DNA from: Ianthella basta
Lineage: Eukaryota; Porifera; Demospongiae; Verongiida; Ianthellidae
Length of the DNA stretch: 64,000 nt
Direction: 5' to 3'
NCBI GenBank assembly: GCA_964019415.1
Contig: OZ025881.1
Location: 4,187,121 to 4,251,120 of the forward strand
Shown: positions 18,926 through 30,807 of the stretch, in pieces
How the letters are laid out: each line of letters begins with the position of its first letter
How positions within the stretch are numbered: position 1 is the first letter of the stretch
Notes under the pieces: model-generated
What the model saw: the letters and a program-made list of their open reading frames with translations, nothing else
Database searches by the model: none
Told to the model about the DNA's origin: nothing
Position numbers and translations under genes: made by a program

Positions 18926-20640
18926 GTCCCAGTCAACCCTAGACACCTAGATTGCACAATAGCCCAGTGTTCTCCGCAGGCACTCACAACAACAAAACGC
19001 TCTACTTGGCCACCATTGGCCATGAAACTGCTCAACACTCCACTTCATCGCTGCACGCTGCGTTCAGATTGTTGTTAACGTCACCCATTGCTCCAGCGAG
19101 GACTACATGCCTGTTGGCAATTCTGCCATATTGGCTGACGTCATTTGCCCCGCATGGTCGGGAACCCTTGGGTGGTCAGAGATCAAGTGTACTCGCACCT
19201 CCAGTCACATGGTCTACTGTCTCCCTGCCAATCCGGATTTTGTCCCGGGCATTCGACATCAACTACTCTACTGCATGTCACTAACAAGTGGCACACAGCT
19301 TTGGATCAAGGACAGCTTGTCGGAGCAGTTTTTTGGACGTCTCCGAGGCATTCGACACTGTCAATCATTTGTTGTTGCTCTCACGCCTCGGTGAACTTGG
19401 CCTTGACCGTACTACTTGTCAGTGGTTCAACTCCTACTTGGCTGATAGATGTCAGTGCACTGCCATCAACTCAGAGCACTTGGATGACCTTATTGTTATC
19501 TCTGGTGTCCCGCAGGGATCTGTCCTTGGCCCCCTCCTTTTTACATTGTTCGTAAATAGCCTGCCATCATGCCTCCAAAGAGTCGTTACAGTGCTATTCG
19601 CAGATGACACCTCTCTATTTGTAGCTGCCCACACTACTGCTGACATCACAGCCGCACTGAACCACGCACTTGACTCTGCTAACAAATGGCTTTTGGATAG
19701 TGGCCTGCAACTGAATGTAGCCAAAACGAAGGTAATGCTCATCCATTCTTGCCGGAGTAAGTCCCTTTCACCCATCAATGTCCATCTCAGCAGTACTCCC
19801 ATTGAGCAAGTACACTGCCACAAGTTCCTGGGTGGGATGGTGAATGACACACTCTCTTGGGATGACCATGTCAAGATGGTGGGTACAAGGGCATCGAAGA
19901 GCATCAATCTCCTCAGGAGACTTGCTTGGTTCCTTCCAAGGAAAGCACTCTGTATGTATTACAATGCATACGTGCTTCCCCACTTGACATATGCTGATGC
20001 AGTCTGGAATACATGCACAGTGGCACAGGCCAGTACATTGGAACGCCTACAAAACTATGTGGCTAGAGTCATTCTGGGAAGGCGTAGGGAGTATCTGCCA
20101 CAGCCATGCGGCGCAAGCTTGGGTGGTCCACTTTAGCATGGCGAAAACTCAGTGAAGTTACTGTGGTTTTTCGCTGCTTTTCAGGGCACAGCCCCTCGTA
20201 CCTCTCTGCCCTTTTCAAGCCATCATCCCAGGTTCCCCAGCATGAGACCAGGTCTTCCACAAGCAAAGGACTTCTTATCCCTCACAGTTGCACAAACCGC
20301 GGAAAGAAATTATTTGCCTTCGTGGGTCAAAGAGCTGGAATGCTCTGCCACCAAGATTGAGAGACATCAAGAACCTAGATACATTTGCTACTGCAGCTAG
20401 GAAACATGTATTATCTTATACCTTATGAACTCCTGCATGCAATTCCCAATTGACCATATTTGTCATTCATCTTCATTAACATTTAATTAATCTATTACCT
20501 ATTGCCTGAACAGCTATGCTTGTCACCTCCCTTATTCATTGTTTATTGTCTTGTCCTAGTTTTCTTTTTCTTGTGTGTGGGCGCCTTGAGAAGTAGTAAA
20601 GGTCTTCCCAGTTTAAATAAGATTTCCAATCCAATCGGGT
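18926..20640 (+). mobile_element. CR1/Jockey-like LINE (family B), decayed
   Basis: A non-coding leader (18926-19100) is followed by RT in several frames: VYSHLQSHGLLSPCQSGF, PGHSTSTTLLHVTNKWH, a frameshift near 19335, DVSEAFDTVNHLLLLSRLG, ISGVPQGSVLGPLLFTLFVN, TVLFADDTSLFVA with the FADD motif, GLQLNVAKTKVML, LRRLAWFLPRKALCM, LPHLTYADAVW, a frameshift near 20095, LGWSTLAWRKLSEVTVVF and the FSGHSPSYLSALF C-terminus. The tail has GGGCGCCTTGAG and ends in AAGATTTCCAAT at about 20630. The endonuclease is absent, so the copy is 5'-truncated or was rebuilt from a leader plus RT. Confidence 0.82.
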
Positions 20641-20914
20641 GAAGCGATAGCGCGCACTGTGTTAGCACACACGGACGGGCTTCCTTGCGCAGCTCCAAAT
20701 AGCTATGTAGGTGTTGATGGGTCTGTTGCCATCCAGTGCTTCGCCTGGCTTGCTATCCCTTCTTTCTGACAGCCAGTGAAAGCAGATTGCAGTTCTATTA
20801 TTGCCCAAAATGTACTTGCCCTGGTCGAGTTACGCACATGCACTGTACTTTACTGAAGTAGCTAGCTATATACATTCAAGCGAGGCTGGTTGCATTTTAA
20901 TGTATGCCCTAGTA

Positions 20915-21050
20915 CATTCATTACTTGGGTTAGCTAACAGTGTTGAGTAAGTCGTTAACTTACAACTCTGTAAAACTATGTTAAGTAAGCTGTTTTTGCA
21001 AGTTAACACGATCTTTTACAACTCTGCTAACTAAGGCAGTTGGTGCAATG
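20915..21050 (-). repeat. right member of the 130-bp inverted repeat pair
   Basis: Reverse complement of 17268-17395; see that entry. Ends with GGCAGTTGGTGCA. Confidence 0.7.
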
Positions 21051-21138
21051 ATTTAGGCGGGTGCCGAACAATTAGGGAGCCGAAAAATTAGGGACAATAC
21101 GGTAACTCCCCAGCCCGAGTAACCATAGTAACACAAAG

Positions 21139-21309
21139 ATGGCTGCTGCAAAGCAGGTGTACAATGGGGATGATAGCGCATGCCTGCCTCGATACATCGG
21201 AAATGATTGCACTGCTCTAGTACGACGGGAGGAAAAACGCTTGAAGTGGAGATGTTCCAGAGTAGGTTGTAAGATAGCATGGAGAATGTGTAACATAATG
21301 CCGCAATAG
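21139..21309 (+). CDS. possible first coding exon or small ORF, 56 codons
   Basis: ATG in AAGATGGCTGC context opens MAAAKQVYNGDDSACLP, RYIGNDCTALVRREEKRLKW and RCSRVGCKIAW before a TAG at 21307-21309. A GTAGGT just after the RCSR codons could be a donor. The CpG-containing upstream stretch (21060-21138, with CCCGAGTAACCATAGTAAC) could be a small promoter. I recognise no family; it may be a host 5' exon or chance. Confidence 0.25.
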   Translation: MAAAKQVYNGDDSACLPRYIGNDCTALVRREEKRLKWRCSRVGCKIAWRMCNIMPQ

Positions 21310-21754
21310 TTCTCTAGACCCCACTAACTATGCTGAAATCTGATATACAATGGCTGGAATCCGACTGAGCTCTTGAAATCTGAAATACGTAGTCCACTGT
21401 TTGTGCACTGATACAAAAATCACCATTTAGTAGTATTATCCTTAGGAAGCCTGTTACATTGTGTAGTATCAATTTACTACATGATACTTCCTGCATGCTT
21501 GCCACATGGTTTCAGTTTAATCTCCAACATGTATGACATGATACATTGCAGACTCTATTGTTGTGATGTCATCATAATAATTTATGATGCAGCATCGTTT
21601 TGTTTTAACCACTACCAGGGTGCAATGCAAGTTGCAATACATGTCTCAGTGTATGTGGTAGTATTTTATATTAGTAAATGGCCACACAAGTACAACTAGC
21701 ACAGGGTAGCCACCTCCTGGTTCATGTGATGACTGAGGACAAGCAGGTAAAGTG
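21310..21754. other. no gene recognised
   Basis: AT-rich DNA with short ORFs only. Confidence 0.4.
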
Positions 21755-21915
21755 ATTCACTGCCGGCTCCTTGCCCAATCATTAGGGATCTATAGCACTT
21801 AATGCTCTCCAATTGGTATCTGTAGGATTTGTACCACTCAGTTCTCAGCTGCTTCACGCTTTCTAACTTCATGCTCTAATTCCCACAGGTATCTCTTGGA
21901 CGGCTTTTAAATATT
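21755..21915. repeat. Crypton-associated terminal hairpin, diverged copy
   Basis: TGATTCACTGCC, CTATAGCACTTAATGC, TTGGTATCTGTAGGATTTG, ACCACTCAGTTCTC and AGGTATCTCTTGGACGGC correspond in order to 25210-25385 and, inverted, to 30615-30760. Confidence 0.5.
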
Positions 21916-22366
21916 ACTTGATGTTCATATCCCCCTTACACAATGGTGTGGTGATGATGCTATCAATATTATAGGTACTATAAGGCTATTTACATTAGTC
22001 AATTAATCTGGTTTGCAATCCAGATTTAAAGTAAACCAGATGAGTGTAAACACGCTAATCCCCCAAATAGGAAACCGGTATAGCTAAATCTTGATTGAAG
22101 CACTGTCTCTGCAGCTGTTGACGAAACTGTCATATTCTTAGTCTTCTAGCAGCTGCTTTCCTCATCCAGACAACTTCTTTACAGCGTGCTCATGAAGCAC
22201 ACAAATACCAAACTTGTCGGACTCCATTGGAAGTGTCTTACTGCTTTTGTCCTACAGTGATACCTCTACCTATGGTGGAAATGCTTTAAATACGATTGTA
22301 TCATGCTAGACCATTAGTTCTTAGTCTAACTGGCCAATAAATCAATTTTACCTCTATAAGTACGTA

Positions 22367-22713
22367 CTGTATATCGCAAAATTTTCGCGACCTAAAAATT
22401 TCACGAATCGCTGCCAAAAGGGTGTCAGAAATATTCACGAATAAAAATTTCGCGAAGGAGACTCTACAAGGTAGACATTAAAGCCTTTTTAGTGTAGATA
22501 GCAGGAGCAATTGCTCCTGAAATGAAGCAAACGAAAGAGCTACACGCTGTTTGTTGATCCGCCATTTTATTATGACATCACGCGCATACACAAGTTATTA
22601 TTATATCATAGGTATTATATGCATATATAAAATTCGCGATAGAAATTTTCGTAAATTGCTTCATTCGCGAAATTTGCGAAAATTATTGGTCACGAACATT
22701 TTACGATATACGG
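22367..22713. mobile_element. MITE with CNGTATATCG ends, TA target duplication
   Basis: The left end CTGTATATCGCAAAATTTTC and right end, on the minus strand, CCGTATATCGTAAAATGTTC form a TIR. Both are flanked by TA (22365-22366 and 22714-22715), as in Tc1/mariner-class elements. The interior has many TTTCGCGA-type words. Confidence 0.75.
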
Positions 22714-22715
22714 TA

Positions 22716-24126
22716 CATGTGTAAGTGCACATGACACTGGGTCAAAAGTGTTTTACTTATACTGGTGTTCACCTACTTCATGCTAGTGTTAACGGGCATA
22801 TAGTAGCTATGGCACATGCTCTAGCATTGTAGTTATGAATTTGTGTAATCCATGAAATCCAGTGAAATCTTGTAGATCAAGATCCAAAATTTGTTGACCC
22901 ATTGGCTGTACATTACTTGCATATTATATCTCTTGTGTCTACAGGCAGCATTTTCTTCTAAAGAAAAACAATTTACCCGGTATTCTGAACATAGAAGAGA
23001 ATTGTATCCTTACCTTAGTGCAATTTTGGTATCCATCACTCTTAAATTACGTTTGAACAATATTAACAGGCCATTTATTCATTATTGCAATGTGGATAAA
23101 GACCAATCATTAATCACTGTTTCTTGCATTCTAACCCATGTGAGGCATTGTGATCATGTGTATCATGTAAATAATGTAACAAATGTCTTTTTTATAAGCA
23201 CAGAATGGGATTGGAATTGGGACTAGGACATGAAGCTGGTGTGGGTTTCCTATCAATCGTTCATTTTCAATGTGGAATAAAGAGGTGTAGTCTGCAATCA
23301 GGAAGAAATGGCTACATAGATCCTCCTACAATACCACACTCCAGAAATGGAATACAGGGGAAGGTAAAAAGAGAAGCTAAGCAAGTGGTGTGCAAAGATT
23401 GAGTTTGCTCTGCTGCTTTACTAATAAGTATAGTCTCACATAGCCAGACCACTTTCAGGAAGGCGATCTGACTGATTATCATTGCATGGATATTGGAGGC
23501 TATTTATGTTGAGACAGCTGTTTCATCTACATACTTTTATTATGTGATGATTTCTATATTCATGCCACACTTGAGTCTGTTATTGATACTTAAACTGTAT
23601 TTAGATTGCATCAGAATCTTGGCACTGTACATCTACTTACATCAATGGAAAAGTCTACTGTGAGTTTGAGCAGAAATAGAGAGGTTTGGCATAGTGCAAA
23701 TGTATGTCGTCACATTTCGACGATGCCTTCAACATGCATTTTGTCACGGTTCTTGAGCTCTTTTATGGCTTGACACGAAATCTGGGTGCTAACTGACACG
23801 GCCACTCCAGAATCAAGTACAATAAGGTGCTATACCTGCATGTATTTTCTTGTGTTGTGACTTAGCAAGTGCAGCATGCACTATAAAAATGTATAAATTT
23901 AGAGATATAACATGCTCTCCATTAAAGAAGAAGAAAGTAGGGATGGCGCAGTGTCTGGAGCAAAAGTTTAGGAACAAGGGGGATCGATGGAGTAACTACT
24001 CAGTTTCCATTGGCATTATGTATGTACAATACCTACATATAACAACATCTGCATAAGGATTAAGCATAATGTTCCCTTGTTGTATGGTGAAGCCATACAT
24101 CAAAGGCAAAAACTGTGGTTTATAAT
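22716..24126. other. no gene recognised
   Basis: Intergenic or intronic AT-rich DNA. A TCTTGTGTCTACAG acceptor-like site near 22946 opens a short ORF (AAFSSKEKQFTR) with no family resemblance. AGTAGGGATGGCGCAGTG at 23936 is an isolated copy of the GTAGGGATGG motif. Confidence 0.35.
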
Positions 24127-24508
24127 GTACTAGCAGAGTGGCCCGCCTTCGGCAAGCTACGGCACCCGATGCCTGTCTCCCTATGCCCTAAGCAACTATG
24201 TCACTGCTACAGCTCAAAATGATGAATATCATTTTAAATTTGAACTTGGGACAACAGTAAATCAAACCGGGGAAAAACAGGAGTCAACGGGAAAGATAGT
24301 AATTATTAAAAAATGACGGTTGTCCACAAAGGAAAAAGTGGAAATCGAAGGATGACTCTTTGCGAACCGCATGACAGGCGCCGTCAACCCCCTATAACCT
24401 GACCCCTGGTGCCCCCAGCAACCACAGCAAGTTTGAGGGCGACGGAGCAAGTAACGCGCATGCGTATCCCGAACACATAGACAGACAATTTCAGCTTTAT
24501 ATATTAGA
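24127..24508. repeat. TTCG-hairpin dispersed repeat, complete copy
   Basis: Starts CTAGCAGAGTGGCCCGCC then TTCGGCAAGCTACGG, includes TATAACCTGACCCCTGGTGC and GAGGGCGACGGAGCAAGTAA, and ends ACAGACAATTTCAGCTTTAT then ATATTAGACTAG. Other copies are at 24511-24600 plus 25690-25976 (one split copy) and 25977-26345. The layout resembles short non-autonomous retroelements, but the class is unresolved. Confidence 0.7.
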
Positions 24509-24510
24509 CT

Positions 24511-24600
24511 AGCAGAGTGGCCCACCATCGGCGAGCTACGGCGCCCGATGCCTGTCCCCCAATGCCCTCAGCAACCATGTTACTGCTACATCTCAAAACA
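24511..24600. repeat. TTCG-hairpin repeat, left part of a split copy
   Basis: CTAGCAGAGTGGCCCACC through CAACCATGTTACTGCTACAT, then the match stops. The missing right part reappears at 25690-25976, so an insertion of about 1.09 kb separates them. Confidence 0.65.
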
Positions 24601-24639
24601 AGGCCTCATAGAGACCATGCCCCGTGCATGTGGAGACTG

Positions 24640-25400
24640 TGTAGACCTAGCTATAGATTATTATTATGTCTCTATCCATATATAGATCCTGTTACCATGG
24701 TAACAGGCGTTCTATGCGATGTTTCTAAATCTCATAGACTTTCTCTTGTATTTCGCGCAGGATCTAAATCATTTAGATACCGGGTGTCTAAATCCCATAG
24801 ATCCCTGCAGCTGAAGAGAGCTGCAACTGTAATAACAATTGTGGCGCCATAGCATACGATACGATGCACAGGTCGCCCGGCTTACTTGTTTCGTCGATAA
24901 ATTGGGTACAGCAACAATCTGGCTACGAACCAGAGCCAAGAAATTGGAACTGCAGCTAGTTACAAGCTACACGGGGAACAGGCTTTGGTAGCTACGTACA
25001 CGGCTCTGGGAAACGCTGTGGCTGACATGGCTGACAGTAAGTAAGCTTATGCTTAGCTGACGCGCCGCATCCACTGCCGACCTGTAGGAAACTGCGAGAT
25101 GAACAACCCAACTTTAGACCCAAATCACACGACATTTTCTCTGCCACTGTCAGGAGTAGCTAACTACTTCTGGTAGACGCGTGATGACGCAAGGACGAGT
25201 ACATAAACTGATTCGCTGCCTGCTACTTACCCAGTCATTTGGAATCTATAACACTTAAATGCTGACCAATCAGTATCTCTGAAGATTTAGACCACTCAGC
25301 ACACGGGCGCTTCGCGCCCTCGTGCATATTGCTCTAAATCTCAGAGACACCTCTTGGTCAGCATTTAACTATTACACGGATGTGGATCGTCCGAAAACTC
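24640..25400 (-). mobile_element. non-autonomous Crypton-related element
   Basis: 24700-24960 is the reverse complement of the 3' flank of the Crypton gene (32395-32790), for example GATGCACAGGTCGC, CGGCTTACTTGTTTCGT and CAACAATCTGGC. Bases 25210-25385 are the reverse complement of its 5' flank, including the hairpin. The recombinase ORF is missing between them, so this looks like an internally deleted relative that inserted into a TTCG-hairpin repeat. A related copy is at 62200-62612. Confidence 0.55.
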
Positions 25401-25689
25401 TTTGCACGTAATTATGGCCACTGACTGTCTAGTCTGGCTCGCTAGACCATCCCGTAAGCACCCAGAGGTGCGGAAGGGGGGGACTGTTTGCAAAAGACTA
25501 GAAAGTGCCGTATTAATAGCTTTTGCGTGGTTGTTGCAGTCGTCGATCATATACAGGCTGTTTTTTTTAGCGAAACCTATCTTTCAGGAGCTACACGAGC
25601 CCTTGAAAGTGCCCAAATAGCCCAAAAGTGCGGACGGACAAACTGAGCCACAAACCAAACGCATAACCCCTATTGTGCAATCACACATG

Positions 25690-25976
25690 GGGTAATAATG
25701 ATTATCAGTTTAAATTTGAATGTGGGATGATAGCGAATCAAATCAAGGAAGAACTGGAAGTCAATGGGAAAGATAATTAGAAAATGGCGGTCGTCTGCGA
25801 AGGAATATGTGGAAATGGAAGGATAACTATCTGTGAACTGCAAGACGAGCACTGTTAACCCCGCTATAACCTGACCGCTGGTGCCCCCAGCAACCACAGT
25901 GAGTTTGACAGCGACGGAACAAGTAACGCACTCACATATCGCAAACACACAGACAATTTCGGCTTTATATATTTGA
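25690..25976. repeat. TTCG-hairpin repeat, right part of the split copy
   Basis: Matches 24230-24508 from GTTTAAATTTGAATGTGGGA to the terminal TTTCGGCTTTATATATT. Read with 24511-24600 it rebuilds one copy. Confidence 0.65.
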
Positions 25977-26345
25977 CTAGCTGAGTGGCCCGCCTTCAGT
26001 GAGCCACGGTGCCCGACGCTTGTCCCCCAATGCCCTCAGCAACCACGTTACTGCTACAGCTCAAAGTGATGATCCCTTAAATTCGACCGTGGGACGACAG
26101 CCAATCAAGTCTGATAAAAACCGGAAGTCAACTGGAACAATAATTAGAAAATGGTGGTCGGACGCGAAGGAAAAGCAGAAATGGCCGGATAAGTCTCTGC
26201 GAACCGCAAGATGGGCGTCATTAACCCTGCTATAACCTGACCCCCAGCACTACCAGCAACCACAGCGAGTTTGAGGGTAACGGAGCAAGAAACGCGCACG
26301 TGTGTATCACGAACACACAGACAGACAATTTCGACTTTGAATATT
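25977..26345. repeat. TTCG-hairpin repeat, third copy
   Basis: CTAGCTGAGTGGCCCGCC at the start, TATAACCTGACCCCCAGC inside and ACAGACAATTTCGACTTTG at the end. Confidence 0.7.
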
Positions 26346-26347
26346 AG

Positions 26348-28288
26348 ATAACCACCAGTTTTGCTATACTTTAACTTTCCCAGGAGCATTGGGCTCTTAT
26401 TGTTAGCCAATCATCTTCATGTGCAATGTTTATTTTGTTCAAAAGTATTTGCTCATTTTTCACATTTCTTGCCATGCAGCTGCTGTTCACATAGCATGTG
26501 ACTCTTTCTCACAGCACGTTCATATGTCACCTTGTGGATGTACAATGTCATGGCAGCATATGCTCATGACATCCCATGAGAACACATAACTTGCTTGTGC
26601 ATGCTAGCTAGCTAGATACATCAAGGAAACATGGGATATAAAATTGGTTGATGTGGATGTATTTAGCATGAAATGCTTTTCTTTCATATGTTCATGTCCA
26701 ACTCTTTTCTCAATACAACGGGCTTTGACCGCTGCACAACACTGCTACATGCAAGCTAAAACGTTTCCAAGTAGCTAAGCAGGGCCTTCTCTACACACTT
26801 ACAGTGGTTGCCTCATCTCCATTTATTACAGTGAATTCGGGTAACTTGGTAAGGCATGGCATGCGTAACTACCTTGAAATCAGTGGCTGTGTTGCTACAC
26901 TGAAACACACTTTGCTGAGCCTCACGAAAGTACGTAGCTAGCTACTAAGTTCCTCTTGTCGCAGCGAAAACAAGAACAGCACTTCTTGTACAGAAGACTG
27001 TCTGAGCTCTTGCGCATTCCTTCTGATCTGGTCTGCTGTGTGCTTGGCAACAAAACGTTCAATGTTCAGCAAAGAATCAGGCTTCATGAAGTTACTTGGT
27101 CCTGCGCTGTCACTAATCACTATCTTTTCACAGAGTGCCTCTCGTTTCGCCATATCCTCCTGAGTCCGTAAGCATCTGCTGTTGGTACCTAGGAAACAAC
27201 GTTGTAGCTCGATTCGTTCAACGATTCAAATTCTCGTTCAAAAAACAACAAACCAGTTATATTATGGCACGCTCGGGCATTAAGTTATAATTATATTATG
27301 GCTGCAAGGGCGTTATCTAATTTAACGCACTTGGGCGCTATGCGCCCTCATGGTTAAATTAAATTAACACCCGAGCATGCCATAATATAACTGGCTTGTT
27401 GTTTTTTGAACGAGAATGGTTTGAATCGTCGAACGAATCAAGCTACAACGTCATTTCCTAGGTACCAACGGCAGATGCTTATGGACTTAGGAGGATATGG
27501 CGAAAAGGAAGTGATTAGAGACGGCGCAGGACTGAATAACTCCAAGAAGCCTACTTCTTCATTGAACCATTGAACGTTTCACTGCCAAGCGTGTAGCAGA
27601 TAGGATCAGGAGGAATGCACAAGAGTTTGGAAGGAGCCCTCTGTAGAAGAAGCACTGTTCTTGTTTGGCCACGACCAGTGGAACTTAGTAGCTAGCTACA
27701 TACTTTCGAAGGAAACGAGGCTTCGCGAAGGGTGTTTTAGCGTGGCAACACAGCCATTGATTACAAGAAAGTTACTCACGCCAGGCCTTACCCTGTTACC
27801 TAAATTCGCTGTAATATATGGAGACAAGGCAGCCACTGTAAGTGTGTAGAGAATGCCTTGCTTAGCTACTTGGAAACATTTTAGACTGCATGTAGCATTG
27901 TTGTGCAGTGGTCAAAGCCCATTGTATTGAGAAAAGAGTTGGACACTTACGTGTGAAAAGCATTTCATGCTAAATACATCTACATCAACCAATTTTATCC
28001 CATTCTTTGATTGATGCATCCAGCTAGCTAGCATGCACAAGTAAGTCATGTGTAGTCATAGTATGTCATGAGCATACACTGCCATGACACTGTGCATTCA
28101 CAAGGTGACACATGAACATGCTGCGAGGAAGAGTCACATGCTATGTGAACAGCAGCTGCATGGCAAGAAGTGTGTGATAAATGAGCAACAACTTTAGAAC
28201 AAAATAAACATTTCACACGAAGCTGATTGGCTAACAATAAGAGCCCAGTGCTCCTGGGGAAGTTAAACTATAGCAAACTGGTGGTTAT
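26348..28288. mobile_element. 1.94-kb foldback with inverted arms over 900 bp
   Basis: The left arm 26348-27278 and right arm 27369-28288 are reverse complements over their whole length with moderate divergence. The ends are ATAACCACCAG and CTGGTGGTTAT; the middle has GGTACCTAGGAAACAACG against its complement; the inner ends are CACGCTCGGGC and CCCGAGCATG. The loop of about 90 bp contains GGGCGCTATGCGCCC. The left arm keeps a 71-codon minus-strand ORF (MAKREALCEKIVISDSAG start at 27153, QIRRNAQELRQSSVQEVLF) that is broken in the right arm. I see no clear target duplication. Confidence 0.8.
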
Positions 28289-28834
28289 ACAATATGTACC
28301 ACAGTTTTCTCCCTTGATGTATGGCTTCATCATACAACAAATTTCATTACACCTTTGTGGCCATTATAACTATAACATGTAATGCTAATGGACACTGAGA
28401 ACCTCACCCATCCTCCTGGTTCAGAACTTTCACACAAGTGTACATAGTGGCATCTCTAAACCATCCTTACATACCTCTTCTTTTCTGGAATATCTCATGT
28501 ACCAATAAAGAAATCTGGAGGAACTGTTATAAGGCCGAGGTCGCAGATGATCTGATTACTGCATGAATTGCTAGGCATGGAATGAGCCTATTACTGTATC
28601 AAGGCTGTGGGCCATCTGAAACAATTAGCTGTGTGTGAGTATTTACAGTCTGCAGTGTACATTCTCAGCTGTAGCTAATTCAAAATGTGATTTTGCTATT
28701 ATACTTAGCTGGAAACTGAATGGCAGCAAGTGATATAAAAGTACTGTCATTGCTTGTTACTAGTTCCTTTTCCTTTTTATTGTATTCTATTACACATATA
28801 CAACTACATGTGATGAAGGATGTACAAGTTGCAG
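28289..28834. other. no gene recognised; ends in a pyrimidine-rich intron end
   Basis: AT-rich DNA; a T-rich tract at about 28760-28800 precedes the acceptor of the next exon. Confidence 0.35.
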
Positions 28835-28963
28835 ACATGTTGGAAAGGTATCAAAGATTTAAAGGGGCTTTAGTTGTGTTGAAAAGACATTTCAATGAAG
28901 ACCTACTGCTAATGCAAGAGGCCTTGAGAAGATTATCAGAGCAAAGAGAAAAGGGGCTAAAAG
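28835..28963 (+). CDS. coiled-coil host gene, exon A
   Basis: After a TTGCAG the exon encodes MLERYQRFKGALVVLKRHF, NEDLLLMQEALRRL and SEQREKGLK, then a GTGGGT donor leaving one base (G) of the next codon. That base plus CT of exon B (45503) makes GCT, so the phases agree. The peptide is strongly helical and amphipathic. ORF, splice donor and phase support a real exon; the exact acceptor is less sure (an alternative lies at 28827). I cannot name the protein; coiled-coil ciliary or cytoskeletal proteins look like this. Confidence 0.5.
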
Positions 28964-29024
28964 GTGGGTTATTTGCTTACATGGCCTGTGCATGGCCTAT
29001 TCAACATGTGTTCATTCAGACCTA

Positions 29025-29599
29025 CAGTGGAACCCCTATAATGCGGACACCCTTTGGAACAAGAGAATTGTCCTGATTATAGGGGTGTCTGCATTTCAGA
29101 AGTACGGCTTAAATGCCCATATGTTGAAACAATCATGTAGTATGCCTGCAAAAGTATCAAAATAAGACAAGTTTGTATAGATAGAGGTGGTTCGCTCATG
29201 TACTCGACTCACACATCATTTCTGAAGACGATTCTAAAGGGTAGCGGTTCGCACTGAAGTTTCCCATGTTAAAGACACTTTGAAAATCCATTGTATAGAC
29301 GATTTGCAGCACTCGCTGACTTCTGTGCTATTCTTGTCACTTGTCAGAGGTAGCAGTGCATATCAGAGAGCGGCCATTTTCTGACAGCTGATCAAAATGT
29401 CCGGATTATTGGGTGAGTTTTATACAGAGTTGTATAGGGCGGTGCACAGGGCGCTGTCCACAATACGGAATAACGGGTGTCCGCATTTCAAGGGGAATAT
29501 TATACAGGTAACATAGGGTCATTCGTTGGGACTTTAGAAAGTGTCCACATAATCGAGGTGTCCGCTTTTCAGGGGTGTCCGCAAGGCGGGGTTCCACTG
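29025..29599. mobile_element. pogo/Tigger-like MITE, TA target duplication
   Basis: Ends CAGTGGAACCCCTATAATGC and, inverted, CAGTGGAACCCCGCCTTGC, each flanked by TA (29023-29024 and 29600-29601). GGTGTCCGCATTTCA words repeat inside, near both ends. CAGTGGAACC ends with TA duplication are typical of pogo-class elements. No transposase; a pogo-type DDE fragment lies elsewhere at 48615. Confidence 0.82.
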
Positions 29600-29601
29600 T
29601 A

Positions 29602-30614
29602 TTTGCAGTAAGTACGCCCCAAAAGAGTAAGGCTGTAACCATTTGCCTCCAAATATCCTTTTCAGTGTTCAAGTTCACTTTGCTGTTAGTAATGGAAACC
29701 ATGCCCACATCAATTGCTCCTTTAAAATAGTTTGATGGTTAACCAGCAGTTTCATCGGGCTAGACACACAGACAGTACTGTTATCTCTGTCAAATCAAAG
29801 AAAATTAAACCTCGTATATGATGTCTGTACAAGTTCCCCTCCCCCACCCCCCATTCACACCAGCCTTGCACTGAAGGGGTAACCTTAGCAATACTAAGTA
29901 CAAATACAATAAGGGTTTGCCCTAATCACTTAGGCTGCGTGGCAGTAGTAGTCCTCACACATTGATGACTCAAGACCACACAGAAGAAGCACTGAACACT
30001 GCATCCTTTTAATCTGTGACTCAGTCTTTGCTACGGTAGTCGACATAATTTACCAGTGATAACTGCACTCAGACATGTTCTGAAGTAGTTTCCTTAAATG
30101 CGAGTATAACTAGGAATAAGCAATGTGCATCAGATTTCCTCGCACTGTACTTGCAGTACTCTATCAGCGAGAGGTAAAAATCTGTTTTGGCTGATAGGTG
30201 CTCCGCCTGCATGGACCTGAGCCGTGGAAATCTAGATCCATGCTACTGGAGCATCTCCTCTGCTCTGCCATGCTGCACCTTAAATGCAGTCAACTGCCAA
30301 TCAGTCATCTCTCGTTGTTGCTTCGGTGGTGCATTGTGTTAATTGTATATTTTCTCTGAGGGAGCGGTGGAAGGGGTCCTGGTCACACAATCTCAATTAC
30401 ATTAGCAAAATGCCGGTTTTGTTTCAATGAGTGTATGCTGACAAGATAAACAATGGCAAGAAATGTTGCAATGAAGCGTGTAGCAAGAACTCATTATTTT
30501 GAGATGAGAGGCATATGGCAACGAAAAATGCCCAATCGATGGCTAAGGCTGTATTTGTGGCTTGTGCAATCAGTTGGTAACCTTGCACAAATAGACATGA
30601 AGTTTATGTAAATG
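29602..30614. other. no gene recognised
   Basis: AT-rich DNA; no exon, repeat boundary or motif I can support. Confidence 0.4.
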
Positions 30615-30715
30615 TATGTTAAATGCCGTCCGAGAGGTATCTGTGGGATTTAGAGCACGAAGCGCCCGAGAACTGAGTGGTCTAAATTCCACAGATACCG
30701 ATTGGACGGCATTTA
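30615..30715. repeat. hairpin at the 5' side of the Crypton gene
   Basis: GTTAAATGCCGTCC, AGGTATCTGTGG and ATTTAGA pair with TCTAAAT, CCACAGATACC and GGACGGCATTTAAC across a loop containing GAAGCGCCCGAG. Related hairpins, inverted, end the copies at 21915, 25385 and 62612. Confidence 0.75.
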
Positions 30716-30807
30716 ACTGTTATAGATCCCTACCGGTTGGCCAACGAATCGCCTTAGTTTCCTGTTCTTGACGACGTTTGCGTCCATAGTAACCAGTTCG
30801 CATCAGA

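Noticed and set aside
24127-24200. HDV-like ribozyme at the start of the TTCG-hairpin repeat
   Set aside because: GC-rich start with a CTTCGG loop is suggestive, but I could not build the nested double pseudoknot from the sequence.
26348-28288. Target-site duplication for the giant foldback
   Set aside because: AATAT occurs near both ends but is offset from the arm termini, so I do not claim it.
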